DNA of 64,000 nt from Arthrobacter sp. MYb213 (lineage in GTDB: Bacteria > Actinomycetota > Actinomycetes > Actinomycetales > Micrococcaceae), in the NCBI RefSeq assembly GCF_002979915.1, contig NZ_PCQA01000001.1, forward strand, positions 806,001-870,000. Reading direction: 5' to 3'. Position 1 is the stretch's first letter; each line of letters opens with the position of its first letter. The position numbers were made by a program, and so were the translations under genes. The notes under the pieces were generated by a model. That model did no database searches and had not been told where the DNA came from. It saw only the letters and a program-made list of their open reading frames with translations. This document shows positions 52,457-61,426 of the stretch, piece by piece.

Positions 52457-53691
52457 TGAATAACCTTGCACACATGGCTACCGGATTTGTTGCTGCCTTG
52501 CTCGAAGCTTGGCAAGAGTTGCGCATTCACAAGCTACGGGTACTGCTCTCACTCATCGGTGTCACTATCGCTGTGGCCTCACTGACTACCGCGGTGGCCG
52601 GCGCCTCGATGGCAAAACAAATGATGACCGAACAGCTCGAACGTCAGGGACGTCCGGCATTGATCTCCACCTATGCCATGGATCCTTCAGGCCAAGGAAT
52701 CCCGCGTAGCTCGGCAGAAGTTTCGCAGGCTTTCGCCAAGACTAGCGAACGCTTCAATATTGAATACACTTCAATGATTGGGCGAACCTACGGGCCGCAG
52801 GCCTCCTATCAGGGCCTGAACGCTGAGACCACCGTTCAAGTAGTTGACCCTAGTTATGGGCCAATGCACCGCATCTTCGCCCAGCACGGACGCTGGCTGG
52901 AATCCGAGGACGCAAAGAACCTTTCTCCGGCGGTAGTAGTAGACAAAGGATTGTTCACCGAGCTGGGACTAGATAAGGGTTCTTTGCCGGCGACCATCGA
53001 TTTAAAGAGCGGCGGCGATACCGTATCGGTGACGGTGATTGGGGCGACCTCCACCAGAGATATGGGAATGGGCGGAGAATTATGGATGTTGCCACAAACC
53101 TATGAGCATTGGTTTGCATCAAGCGCGCCGCTGGATGACGTCAGTTATGTCATGTGGGTTCCCATCGAAGGATCTGAAGAATTAGCCTTCGAATTTGCGC
53201 GACAGATGCGCGCGGAATTGCCTGGCTACATGGTGGATTCTAATCGTCAGGATTACTTGGCGTGGGGTGCCGACGAAACTCTGTCACAGCTGAGCCTGGT
53301 GGTCGGTGGGATCTCAGGGATCATCTTGCTCTTGGGATCACTCAGCCTGCTCAACGTGGCAATGGTGACCATGAAGCAGAGAATCCGCGAGGTCGGTATT
53401 CGTCGAAGCTTCGGCGCCACCACCGGACGCATCTTCTTCTCGGTGATGATGGAAAGTGTTGTAGCCACGGCCGTGGCCGGCGGACTCGGCGTGATGATCT
53501 CCGTAGCCCTGGTGACAAATCCGAAGCTGATCAACTCCGTGCTGGCCATGGGGATAGATGACATGCCAGGTTTCCCGGTGGATGCAGCCCTGCTGGGCAT
53601 GGGAGTTTCCATCGCCGTCGGAGCGCTCACCGGTGTGCTGCCTGCGCTGGTAGCGGCCCGGGTACGTATTGTGGACGCGATCCGCGTTTGA
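52456..53691 (+). CDS. ABC permease, MacB/FtsX type
   Basis: A 411-residue protein with one N-terminal helix (LLSLIGVTIAVASLTTAVAGA), a large extracytoplasmic domain (about residues 60-275), and three C-terminal helices in the FtsX domain (ILLLGSLSLLNVAMVTMKQRIREVGIRRSFGATTGRIFFSV). This is the mechanotransmission permease of MacB-like drug/peptide exporters. With the adaptor and the ATPase it forms a tripartite-like unit, complete in one operon. Confidence 0.93.
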   Translation: MNNLAHMATGFVAALLEAWQELRIHKLRVLLSLIGVTIAVASLTTAVAGASMAKQMMTEQLERQGRPALISTYAMDPSGQGIPRSSAEVSQAFAKTSERFNIEYTSMIGRTYGPQASYQGLNAETTVQVVDPSYGPMHRIFAQHGRWLESEDAKNLSPAVVVDKGLFTELGLDKGSLPATIDLKSGGDTVSVTVIGATSTRDMGMGGELWMLPQTYEHWFASSAPLDDVSYVMWVPIEGSEELAFEFARQMRAELPGYMVDSNRQDYLAWGADETLSQLSLVVGGISGIILLLGSLSLLNVAMVTMKQRIREVGIRRSFGATTGRIFFSVMMESVVATAVAGGLGVMISVALVTNPKLINSVLAMGIDDMPGFPVDAALLGMGVSIAVGALTGVLPALVAARVRIVDAIRV

Positions 53692-53710
53692 TTCATTGGA
53701 GTTCTGGAGC

Positions 53711-53753
53711 TGAGGGCACCTTCTGGGAAAACAAGTCCTAGTCGGTGCCCTCA
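53711..53753 (+). terminator. Terminator after the MacAB-like operon
   Basis: Arms TGAGGGCACC and GGTGCCCTCA enclose a 23-nt loop and are followed by CTTTTCC, 20 nt after the permease stop. Confidence 0.8.
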
Positions 53754-53999
53754 CTTTTCCACTGAACAGCACGGGCAATTAACGGCTACTGGAACTGCTC
53801 CTACTAACTTAGCTCTTCAAAGATCGCGTTCCGGAGAAGTTTTTTGCGCTCGTCGCCGTTACTCCGGACCCCTCAGCAGTATCCTGTGGTCACATAGCAT
53901 CGTCGGGAAGATCATGGCACCCCGCGGGGTCTAAACAGCGCGAAGCAAGGTCACCCTCGAAGTAAATAAGCATCCTTCGGTAGTGGCGTAAACCTAGCA

Positions 54000-54410
54000 T
54001 TGGTTACCCCAGACTGGCAGGGAATTTCACTCCCCGTAACGCTCAGACTTCGCGACGGCAACGTGCAAGGACTGGGAACCGGTAATAGCGGTGACACCGT
54101 GGATATCCAACGGCAAGGAAGCACAGTTAGTCTTGGGTCAGTCAACACCAAAGGCAACTTCGTCAAGAACAGAAAAACAGTAGTACTTAACGCCAGCATC
54201 ACAACGTCCACAGTCACCATAGCCGGGGTCCCCAAGACCGTGATCACCCTGACGGTAGGGGCACCCACCAGCGGATCGAGGAGCCTACGGATTTCAGGCA
54301 CAGCAGCGACTATGGTGTGGACGCCGTCCTCATCAGTCACGAGCCTCTCAGGAGTTGCCAGCTCACTGATTCCGACGAATGAGACCGGGACTTTGGACAG
54401 GGATTTCTAA
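54000..54410 (+). pseudogene. Fragment resembling a secreted/cell-surface protein domain
   Basis: An open frame of 136 residues, starting with TTG and without a ribosome-binding site or signal peptide. The segment LPVTLRLRDGNVQGLGTGNSGDTVDIQRQGSTVSLGSVNTKGNFV is strand-rich and Gly/Ser/Thr rich, like an immunoglobulin-like or beta-sandwich module of large exported actinobacterial proteins. It most likely is the remnant of such a protein, since no start and no continuation are visible. I cannot name the family. Upstream in the same frame are stop codons. Confidence 0.4.
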
Positions 54411-55283
54411 GTCAGCTGCGAGCGCGCTCCACAATAAGGTTCATTCAAAGTCGAAAGAATTTTCACTCGGCGACCTTCAACCGAGCACATATGGTTCCAA
54501 TTCTTTGGACTACTACGCGCGAACTCGGACTACACGCGTAGAATTTTTAGGATTCTTCCAGCCCTGCCGTGTATTGAGGAAGATTATTCGTTTCCGCTAG
54601 TCCTGCACAGGCTTCTTTGGGGTCTCATGTCGTCGTTAATGACGGTGGCTGCGGGAGAAAAGCAAAGGCTCGCGGCATCTCGTTCCACTACTTTGCAACC
54701 TCAAGAGATTCGAAATCGTGGGATGTAGGAGATTACGTTATCTACTCCGAGGTAAAACCGGACGACGAAAAAGAAGTTTGTTAGGCAAGTCCTTTGCGCC
54801 AAAAAAGTTCGACTATTCTTCTGGCAACATATCGGGTCCACGACGGTCCAAAAGATAATCTGAGCCATTGGACGCAAGCAGAACCTTTGGGCGGGATAGG
54901 GAACTATCACTCAATATTTTCCTGAAATATTTTGGCCGACGGCTAGGGCTTGCAACTGGCCAAATCGATTCGCTCATCTCACAGAACTTGAACACTGGCC
55001 CGTATGGGTCACGCGTGCCGCGCATCAGCTATCGGTTCTTCTCACAAGAATTAGGCCACCTCTTGGTGCAGGCTTCATCCTTGGGGAAATCATTGATCTA
55101 ACCGGGACGCCATCGCGATTGAAAGTCGTCTGGATGAAGAGAACAGCTTGGAATTCCCTTGGACATGATGAATCCGCACTTCAACGAGAGTGGTAGAAAT
55201 ATAAATGGCTTAAATTCGGGGTTTCATACCTTTATTCGATGACAGGAAATGCGGTTAATCTCTTCGAACTTTCGGTCAACCTT
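54411..55283. other. Gene-poor stretch with short frames only
   Basis: 873 bp with no convincing gene. A plus-strand frame at 54868-55101 (77 residues, with LSLNIFLKYFGRRLGLATGQ and ISYRFFSQELGHLL) reads somewhat like a decayed helical protein, but has a TTG start, no ribosome-binding site, and an upstream stop. Confidence 0.4.
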
Positions 55284-56261
55284 TTAGCTCGTCTGCTCAG
55301 ACCCGCTGGTCCGAGCGGAATACTGATATTTCTGCCGATACATTGAGGCATCAGCCTCGGCAATGCACTGCTCAAGGTTGGTCCGGCCTGGCTGAGCTGA
55401 ACAATATCCCATGGCGACAGCGATCCCGGCGTCTTCCAAGGCCTCGGCAAATGCTGAGAAATATGATTCCGTATGGGATGGAGGCACTCCGTTGGCCAAA
55501 ATCATGAACTCATCGCCTCCGTATCGGGCGACACGGCATGATTCGGTGCTCTTATCCCTCAGGATCTCGCCAGTACGTTGCAACAAATTGTCTCCAGCGA
55601 TATGGCCTTGAATGTCGTTTACCTCCTTGAGCCCATTGAGGTCTATCACCGCGACAGAGACGGCATCTCCGAACGCTTCAAGGCGTTCTTGAGCATCATC
55701 GGTGATCTTGTCCCAGCCGCGACGGTTGAGCAGTCCAGTCAAAGCGTCTGTTTGCGCCAAAGCGTCGGATAGTTCGCTATTTCTCCGCTCCCTATCAGCT
55801 ACTCTCGCGAGCTTCAATTGAGCAGATAGAAGTGAACTAATCAGAGCAACGAGTTCTTCATCTATTTTCTCTTCCTCAGTGAGCGGATCGGTGCGCACCC
55901 CGCACAGGACACCAAACATCTCATCCCGGTCATCACTGATGGTGTAACCGGCATAAGCACCCACCTTGGCTGAAAATCGCATACTCGAATAGTCGGGATC
56001 TAGAAGTGTATTTCCCACAACATGAGCAGCACCATTGGCCATTCGACTGCACAACGATTCTTCCCACTCAACACGTTGACCAGTCGTGAGCAACTGATCC
56101 GGCTCAACGTGCAGGTGGACCTGTTCTCCATCGATCACGCGAGAAACAGACCAGTCTGTCAGCGGGGTATGTGCTTTAAGATAAGCAATAGCTTGCTCTG
56201 CAGAATCGGTGAATATCTGGGCACCGTTGAATGCCTGTGTATCTTCCGCGATGAGTGTCAT
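55284..56261 (-). CDS. Diguanylate cyclase with N-terminal GAF-like domain
   Basis: A 325-residue protein. Residues 1 to about 140 resemble a GAF-type sensory domain (SMRFSAKVGAYAGYTI, DRDEMFGVLCGVRTDPLTEEE), followed by a short linker helix and a complete GGDEF domain: LTGLLNRRGWDKI, VIDLNGLKEVNDIQGHIAGDNLL and the catalytic RVARYGGDEFMIL. The GGDEF motif is intact, so c-di-GMP synthesis is expected. The inhibitory RxxD site five residues before it is absent. ATG 56261 (MTLIAEDTQ) is chosen; GGAGG is 12 nt upstream. Confidence 0.92.
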   Translation of the reverse strand: MTLIAEDTQAFNGAQIFTDSAEQAIAYLKAHTPLTDWSVSRVIDGEQVHLHVEPDQLLTTGQRVEWEESLCSRMANGAAHVVGNTLLDPDYSSMRFSAKVGAYAGYTISDDRDEMFGVLCGVRTDPLTEEEKIDEELVALISSLLSAQLKLARVADRERRNSELSDALAQTDALTGLLNRRGWDKITDDAQERLEAFGDAVSVAVIDLNGLKEVNDIQGHIAGDNLLQRTGEILRDKSTESCRVARYGGDEFMILANGVPPSHTESYFSAFAEALEDAGIAVAMGYCSAQPGRTNLEQCIAEADASMYRQKYQYSARTSGSEQTS

Positions 56262-57249
56262 CTTAGGCTTTATCCTCCATACGGCTCTGACGAGAACATG
56301 CAATTAGGGTCATGAATTGAATCCAACATACCCTCTGCTTGGGAAAGGGATTCGGGTGCTATACCCAATCCAACTACCCGAATAGCAATTATTAGGATTT
56401 TACTCGATGGTGACCGTTGGATTGGCGAAAATTCCCATACGCCGATACGTTCCCGTTCACGGTTGACGAGGCAGATCTGTTGCCCCCCAAAAAAATACCT
56501 AATATGCAGATTGACCCGCTGAGATAATTTTGTGAAGAGAGTAGGCGAGCCAGAGATAAATGTATGAGTTTCAACGGTAGCTCGCTTCGCAGGATGTATC
56601 TGAGCTGGCCGTCGCAGTCGGCCCAACAACGGTTGGCGTCCTTGCAAGGCTAATAATAGGGTTGCGTACTTCGCCTGCGCCGGGACCGCAAACACCATAG
56701 TAGTGAGCGTTAGATGTCTGAAGAGGAAGTAGTCGACCTCGGGCCAGAAACTGGTCCAGGAAACACTAAACGATCCGGTGACCTCGCCGACTCGGACCGT
56801 GGGCAGCCTTGGCATCAACTTCCGAACACCGGTGTTGAGTCTCTTTCCGACTTACCGGCCAATATAGGCCGCATATTCCTGCGCGCTGCCGTATTGTTCA
56901 TGAGAATTTCCTGAATTTATAAACTCCTTTGCACATGCGAAGTCCACCCTGTGTGATCGGTCAGAGTTATGACAGCGCTTCACCTGTCCGCTCTACCAAT
57001 GCTTCGACAATAAATTTGACGATTTCACGGCACCATGTAATTCCCAGAAATCACCTATGTAGTGGCACTCTTTCTTGTTCAAGCTGACGATTGAGCGTGT
57101 CGGACGGTTATTGCATTCGTTGCAACTTGACCTCTGTCATTCCCCTGAGCTGCATAGAGCACGCCTTTTTGTTCCAGATGCTCGGTTTATGATCGAGATG
57201 TGAACTCATACGGCGTACATAGTTGAATAACCTTTTCGCGAGGTAGAGT
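56262..57249. other. Long gap with one doubtful frame and a tRNA-like fragment
   Basis: 988 bp without an accepted gene. A minus-strand frame (56270-56818, up to 182 residues) ends with SSKILIIAIRVVGLGIAPESLSQAEGMLDSIHD, which looks like part of a folded domain, but it overlaps the GGDEF gene's upstream region and has no ribosome-binding site or signal; it may be a decayed lipoprotein. Minus-strand bases 56975-57005 read TTGGTAGAGCG followed by a possible GACAG/CTGTC stem, resembling a tRNA D-arm fragment. Confidence 0.4.
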
Positions 57250-57280
57250 AAAGCGTTCCGGGGATTCCCCGGAACGCTTT
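57250..57280. terminator. Orphan perfect hairpin terminator
   Basis: AAAGCGTTCCGGGG and CCCCGGAACGCTTT arms with a 3-nt loop, followed by CTC. No gene ends here on either strand. TATGAT at 57188-57193 could be a -10 box for a short transcript ending at this hairpin. Confidence 0.75.
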
Positions 57281-57302
57281 CTCACAATTTCAGCCATCTA
57301 GG

Positions 57303-58045
57303 CCCAAAAACTAGCTGGATTTATGAAGTTGGCGGTTATCTGGTCGCTCGTGCTTTGTGGTGGTGCCTACCGGATTCAGAGCACCCCATTTCACTTGACT
57401 GACTCTGGGTCGACTCGGCGAGCCCCAATCCAGGCTCAATCGCAGGTGACCTGGTTCGTGCCGGAAATTCTGCATTCCTCGCGGCGGGAATCCTTTCGCT
57501 CCCGGACTTGAACATGGATGCGCCGCAAACTGGAAAGAAGACCCGACGCCGTTACCGCGGTCCGATGGTGCATTCACGCAGCAGCCTCGGCGCGACGTTC
57601 GGCTGAGGTTCAAGCCCGCGGATGATGACACAGTTCTAAAAGTGTTTGCCACCGTCGCTCATTGAATCCTTGTCATCAACACCCAAAGGGACCTTACCGA
57701 ACTGGGCACGGTAGCCAGCCTGGTGATGATCTCTAGTTTTACCAGAGTCTTCCCGGCAAGCGAGAGATGTGGCGGCTAGCGTAGAACGACTAGGAAGAAT
57801 GCGTCGGGTTCATCATTGCCTCCCGCAGCGCATACAGCACTAGCGTAAGTTATCTCGGCGTCAGTCCGAAGTACCACGGGCAAGACCTGGTAGATGATCT
57901 TCTCGCAGAGATCACGATCATGCACTTTGACGATGGTGATTCACAGATTGCCGGAACGACAGATACCACCAATGCCCCTATGGTCGCGCCCTTTCGGCGT
58001 GCCGGATACAAACTGACCGTGACCGGCGTTGTCGTGTTCGCACAG
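57303..58045 (+). pseudogene. Degenerate GNAT N-acetyltransferase gene
   Basis: Reading three frames in succession gives recognisable pieces of one actinobacterial GNAT family. Frame 1 from 57322: YLVARALWWCLPDSEHPISLD, then TGA at 57400, then LVRAGNSAFLAAGILSLPDLN. Frame 0 from 57537: DVRLRFKPADDDTVLKVFATVAH, stop, then VINTQRDLTELG. Frame 2 from 57725: DDL-stop-FYQSLPGKREMWRLA with TAG at 57734, 57782 and 57791, then GFIIASRSAYSTSVSYLGVS and VDDLLAEITIMHFDDGD, TTDTTNAPMVAPFRRAGY. At least four internal stops and two frameshifts prove decay. The 5' end is probably missing. Confidence 0.88.
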
Positions 58046-58251
58046 ACCAACGATCCACCCGCGTTCTTATTGGTGGACGTTGAAAACTCCATATGGCTAA
58101 AGACGCTCAAATGCTGGGGAGGTTTCTGACTATTCGCCAGTTCTAACAGCCTAAACAACTCAACGGGCGGTCCGAAGCAGGATGCTAACAGGATAAAAAC
58201 CACCGGCGTAGGCCGAAAAACTTTCGCGGCCTTCTGGCTGACGCAGTAAAA

Positions 58252-58288
58252 TGCTTGCCCTCCGCATCGGAAAAGTGGAGGGCAAGCA
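58252..58288 (-). terminator. Terminator downstream of the hydrophilic repeat protein
   Basis: Arms TGCTTGCCCTCC and GGAGGGCAAGCA with a 13-nt loop. On the minus strand it lies 45 nt after the stop of the frame at 58335-58619, followed by ATTTTACTG. Confidence 0.8.
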
Positions 58289-58334
58289 CTATCAATAATT
58301 TGGTGAAGCCAACAGAAAGAACTGCTCCCAGCTA

Positions 58335-58619
58335 TTAGGAGTCCCTGGTCTCCGAGTTCGCACGATCACCTGTTTTATCGCCGCCGCCGTAAGATTGCTG
58401 AATGTCGGTGGCATCCTCCGAAGTTTCCACGTCGCCTGTGGCATTTGAAGAGTCTTCTTGGTTGTTAGATCCCTCCGCGCCGTAAGATTGCTGGATGTCG
58501 GTAGGCTTTCCAATGTTCTCTGAACCATTGGAGTCCTCTCCATCGCCGGACCGTTTCGTTTCTTGACTTTCAGCATTGCCGAAATTCCCGAGTTGCTTAT
58601 TGGCGTCGTGCTCAGATAT
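58335..58619 (-). CDS. Small hydrophilic repeat protein with apparent ATA start
   Basis: A 94-residue Asn/Ser/Glu/Gly-rich protein with no hydrophobic segment, so probably disordered. It contains two copies of TDIQQSYG (about residues 42 and 74), and the encoding DNA is repeated too (58386-58410 and 58479-58503). The reading frame is open from 58709, but a perfect ribosome-binding site (AGGGAGG, 58625-58631) lies 5 nt before an ATA codon at 58619-58617, giving a start ISEHDANKQLGNFGNAES. A terminator follows, which supports a real transcript. The start may be a mutated ATG, or an upstream TTG is used. No family recognised. Confidence 0.55.
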   Translation of the reverse strand: MSEHDANKQLGNFGNAESQETKRSGDGEDSNGSENIGKPTDIQQSYGAEGSNNQEDSSNATGDVETSEDATDIQQSYGGGDKTGDRANSETRDS

Positions 58620-59525
58620 GGTGTCCTCCCTTGATCGTTGGTTCCTAACGTGGTCAACGCTAGGTATGCCCTGTAGGAGATACAAGGTGCCAATCAATAC
58701 TCCTAGCAAAGGCTGAGGAATGACCTTTCACCGGACCTTTGCACTTCAGCATGATTGATCACCGTCTAAAGGTCGCACAAGGCACACGGATGAACGTCCG
58801 CGGCCCGAGTGCAGCGAAGAATCAGACTCCATTCCTCTAGCAGTCAGTGCTGCCTCGTGCCTGCTGCGTATTTCTTGTCATCTGAAAATGATGGAGGTTG
58901 GCGGCGCATTGCCAATGACATAGATCTGATACTTCGCGCATGGTAAGTCCAGCGGTATACATCATGTTCTATTCGGGATACCTCGACACTTCCCATCCAG
59001 CCGCAGCATCAAAGCTACTCTGGCGCTACACGACACTGAAGAGGCTAGAGCTGCGTGCTTGTGTGGACAGAAAAGCATAAATTGGCCCACTACCGTGCAC
59101 TCAACCGTTTGTGACAACCAGACTTAACTAGTTTTGAAATTATTTAGCGCCGTGGCGAGACATCACATCTTTAAGACAAGGATTGCAAATGTAAAACCAG
59201 TGGTCGTAACCCTGCTTGGCAACTAGTTAGAGCATGCTTCCGTGTCGGTTCACTTGGAAGATCCCTGCCCGTTAAATAGTTAGAGCGAGGGAGATCTTCC
59301 ACACACCTTCTACACCAATTAAATAGCACCTTTCCGTGTTGATTAGGTCATTCGTAGGAATCTACTTCAACACGGCCTAGTTCCTCGCCAAAATTTGCGA
59401 GGCATGAGACTTTATTAGATTTCGCCGGGAACATATCCTTAGTAGATCACTCCACGAAGATCACCGAGCGCCTGAGGCGACACACGGGGAACGCGCCTGA
59501 ATAGGTTTCAGGAAAGCTCGTGGTC
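58620..59525. other. Non-coding stretch with clustered hairpins
   Basis: About 900 bp without a supported gene. Three inverted repeats stand in the last 300 bp: GGAAGATC to GATCTTCC (about 59250-59300), CGTGTTGA to TCAACACG (about 59335-59377) and CCTCGC to GCGAGG (about 59383-59402). The rest holds no reading frame worth reporting. Promoter for the gene at 59563 is expected here. Confidence 0.45.
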
Positions 59526-59547
59526 CAGCAGCTATCGATAGCTGCTG
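59526..59547 (+). promoter_or_regulatory. 22-bp perfect palindrome before orphan gene
   Basis: The half-site CAGCAGCTATC is followed by its exact reverse complement. It ends 5-6 bp before the GGAGG of the gene at 59563. It can bind a dimeric repressor or fold in RNA as an 11-bp hairpin that would sit at the ribosome-binding site. Confidence 0.65.
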
Positions 59548-59562
59548 TCAACGGAGGAAGAT

Positions 59563-60003
59563 ATGAACACACCTGAACTACATGCAAATACCATCCAGCG
59601 CTTCAATGGGCTCATGCAGTGTCCCGAGACCAAGCGACATCTCATCGCCTATGGATGGGTCGAAGGCATGCCAGCAGTCTTCGCGCACAGCGCTGAGCTG
59701 GTAGAAGATGTCATGGGTTTTGTTTCCGTTCATGGACGGGCCGTGATTCTGGTTCTCACCGGTACTCCATCTGAGGAACTTCAGCTTTGGCATATCACGG
59801 TCCCCAGCCCTATCTTCGCGAAAGTAGCTCCGGTGCCGGTCGGGACTACGCTTTCAGAGCTCTGTGTCAGGCACAGCGAAAACAGGCTTACGACTTTCCG
59901 GGTTGCTTTTTGGGCTCACAGCGCCGGCATCCACCAGATCCCCCTATACGTCAGTAGCGATAACTCTGGTTCAGAGCATCCACTGACACCCCGCAATCGC
60001 TAA
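59563..60003 (+). CDS. Unrecognised small protein
   Basis: A 146-residue soluble protein with no signal peptide or membrane helix. GGAGG lies 7-11 nt before the ATG, one of the best ribosome-binding sites of the region. The sequence TIQRFNGLMQCPETKRHLIAYGWVEG and FVSVHGRAVILVLTGTPSEEL suggests an alpha/beta fold but I recognise no family. It stands alone in a gene-poor region and is preceded by a 22-bp palindrome, so it is probably regulated by its own or an unlinked factor. Confidence 0.65.
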   Translation: MNTPELHANTIQRFNGLMQCPETKRHLIAYGWVEGMPAVFAHSAELVEDVMGFVSVHGRAVILVLTGTPSEELQLWHITVPSPIFAKVAPVPVGTTLSELCVRHSENRLTTFRVAFWAHSAGIHQIPLYVSSDNSGSEHPLTPRNR

Positions 60004-60144
60004 ATTCAAATGTCGACCCGATAGGTCTACTTTAAACTCTCCAAGATTCTTGACCAATTGCCAGCTACCCTCATGGCATTTACAGCCTAAAAACCTAATC
60101 CGGCGCAGTTACTAGGTCGAGGTACAGTATCCCAAGGGTACAGA

Positions 60145-60423
60145 TTACGAGCTTGGATTCTCGTGTGACTCGGGAGGTAGATTCTGCAGGTCTTGCTTCA
60201 CCGCGTCGGGATTTTCTCCTGCCGCGAGGCGATGCACTGCCTCTAGCAGGTCTTGGACCTCTACGACGCGGTGAGACCAATAAGCGGTGTCTAAACCGAA
60301 ACCGTTAACCGACTCCAGGGCGAACTGCTGCAACCTGTCGCGGTGGGTTTCCAAAGCGCTGGTCAGGTCATCATACTGGTCATACGAGAGCGACAGATGA
60401 ATGTTTTTACGGTGAGTGTTCAA
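60145..60423 (-). CDS. Unrecognised small helical protein
   Basis: A 92-residue protein with no membrane segment, rich in amphipathic helices (HLSLSYDQYDDLTSALETHRDRLQQ, VVEVQDLLEAVHRLAAG). A TTG start follows AGGA. The helical HEPN-like or regulator-like character cannot be tied to a family. Convergent with the gene at 59563. Confidence 0.6.
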   Translation of the reverse strand: MNTHRKNIHLSLSYDQYDDLTSALETHRDRLQQFALESVNGFGLDTAYWSHRVVEVQDLLEAVHRLAAGENPDAVKQDLQNLPPESHENPSS

Positions 60424-61426
60424 AGTGAATTCCTGGGTTGTCCGATAGCCCTGCGGTTGATTGACACTACTGCCGGGTAATAGGTATACGTCAAGTCCGG
60501 AGTTGATTCCTCAGCAGCCCCACAAAATCCGACACCAGCTAGGCTAAAGTACACCATGCTCAATAACAGTCCCCGCGCCGGGAAACGCATGAAATGAGAT
60601 TGTACTGGGCAAGTCTAAACGAAAGTCTTCCGGCTTCACCATGACGCAGGTCTCCCAGGGAGAAAAATTCCCCGAGCCAGCCTCGCTGTTACTGAAGTCA
60701 AGGTAGGCAAAAACGTTGCATGGCTTGCAAGCAGTTTGCACGCCTAGAAGACTCTTCAACCAGTTTCGACGCCTATGCCTTGCACGGCATGGGGTATTTC
60801 AACGAATAGTTTTCCTCCGAGTTAGTCATCCTCACGCTGAGGATGAAGCACACCTAAAAACTACACGCGAAGGTGACTGCTGTTGGAACGAGCTTTACCT
60901 GCAATGAACGGATAAAAGGCAGAACAGTTCACGAGCAACTGCACTCGAAAAATGCACTCTGTCCGAGAAAATGGCGGTTCTGTAGCTGGTTTCTAGGATC
61001 CCGAGAACCTACAAATTTTCTGCTCCTAGTCAGCACATGAACGGATCCGTGTATTCCATAAACGTTCGATATCTAATGTTCACGCGGCAGTTAATGGTCG
61101 TGAGGATGCAGTTTGTAAGGTGGTTCTGTGTTTCGGAATGCCGCGTAGCTGTGTACTGCATCAAGGTGAGGCTGGGCCAACATTCCCGAGTATTTCAGTA
61201 TCATCTCGGGAAGCAAGAAACTGGCAACCATCCGCCCTGTTGACTTTAGCTTTGATCGGAAGCGATCGAGATGGACTTATGGAGAGTGCCGGTACGCTAC
61301 CTGGCTTCAACGAGTGGTTTTGTACTACCTGAGCATTCCAGCTAAACCATTGATACGGTTCTCTTGCATCTGTTTGAATATTGAAAAATCGACATGTGCT
61401 AGTAACGACGTTGCGGAGGTATTGGA
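60424..61426. other. Gene-poor stretch upstream of YihY gene
   Basis: About 1 kb without a supported gene. A minus-strand frame at 60544-60759 (71 residues, with FAYLDFSNSEAGSG) has only a TTG start and no ribosome-binding site. The last 100 bp must hold the promoter of the YihY-type gene. Confidence 0.45.

Noticed and set aside
54868-55101. 77-residue plus-strand frame with a helical look
   Set aside because: TTG start, no ribosome-binding site, upstream in-frame stop; at most a remnant.
56270-56818. 182-residue minus-strand frame upstream of the diguanylate cyclase
   Set aside because: The C-terminal part looks domain-like, but there is no ribosome-binding site, no signal sequence, and it overlaps the cyclase's upstream region. 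Possibly a decayed gene; noted in the gap entry only.
60544-60759. 71-residue minus-strand frame
   Set aside because: TTG start without ribosome-binding site and no recognisable features.
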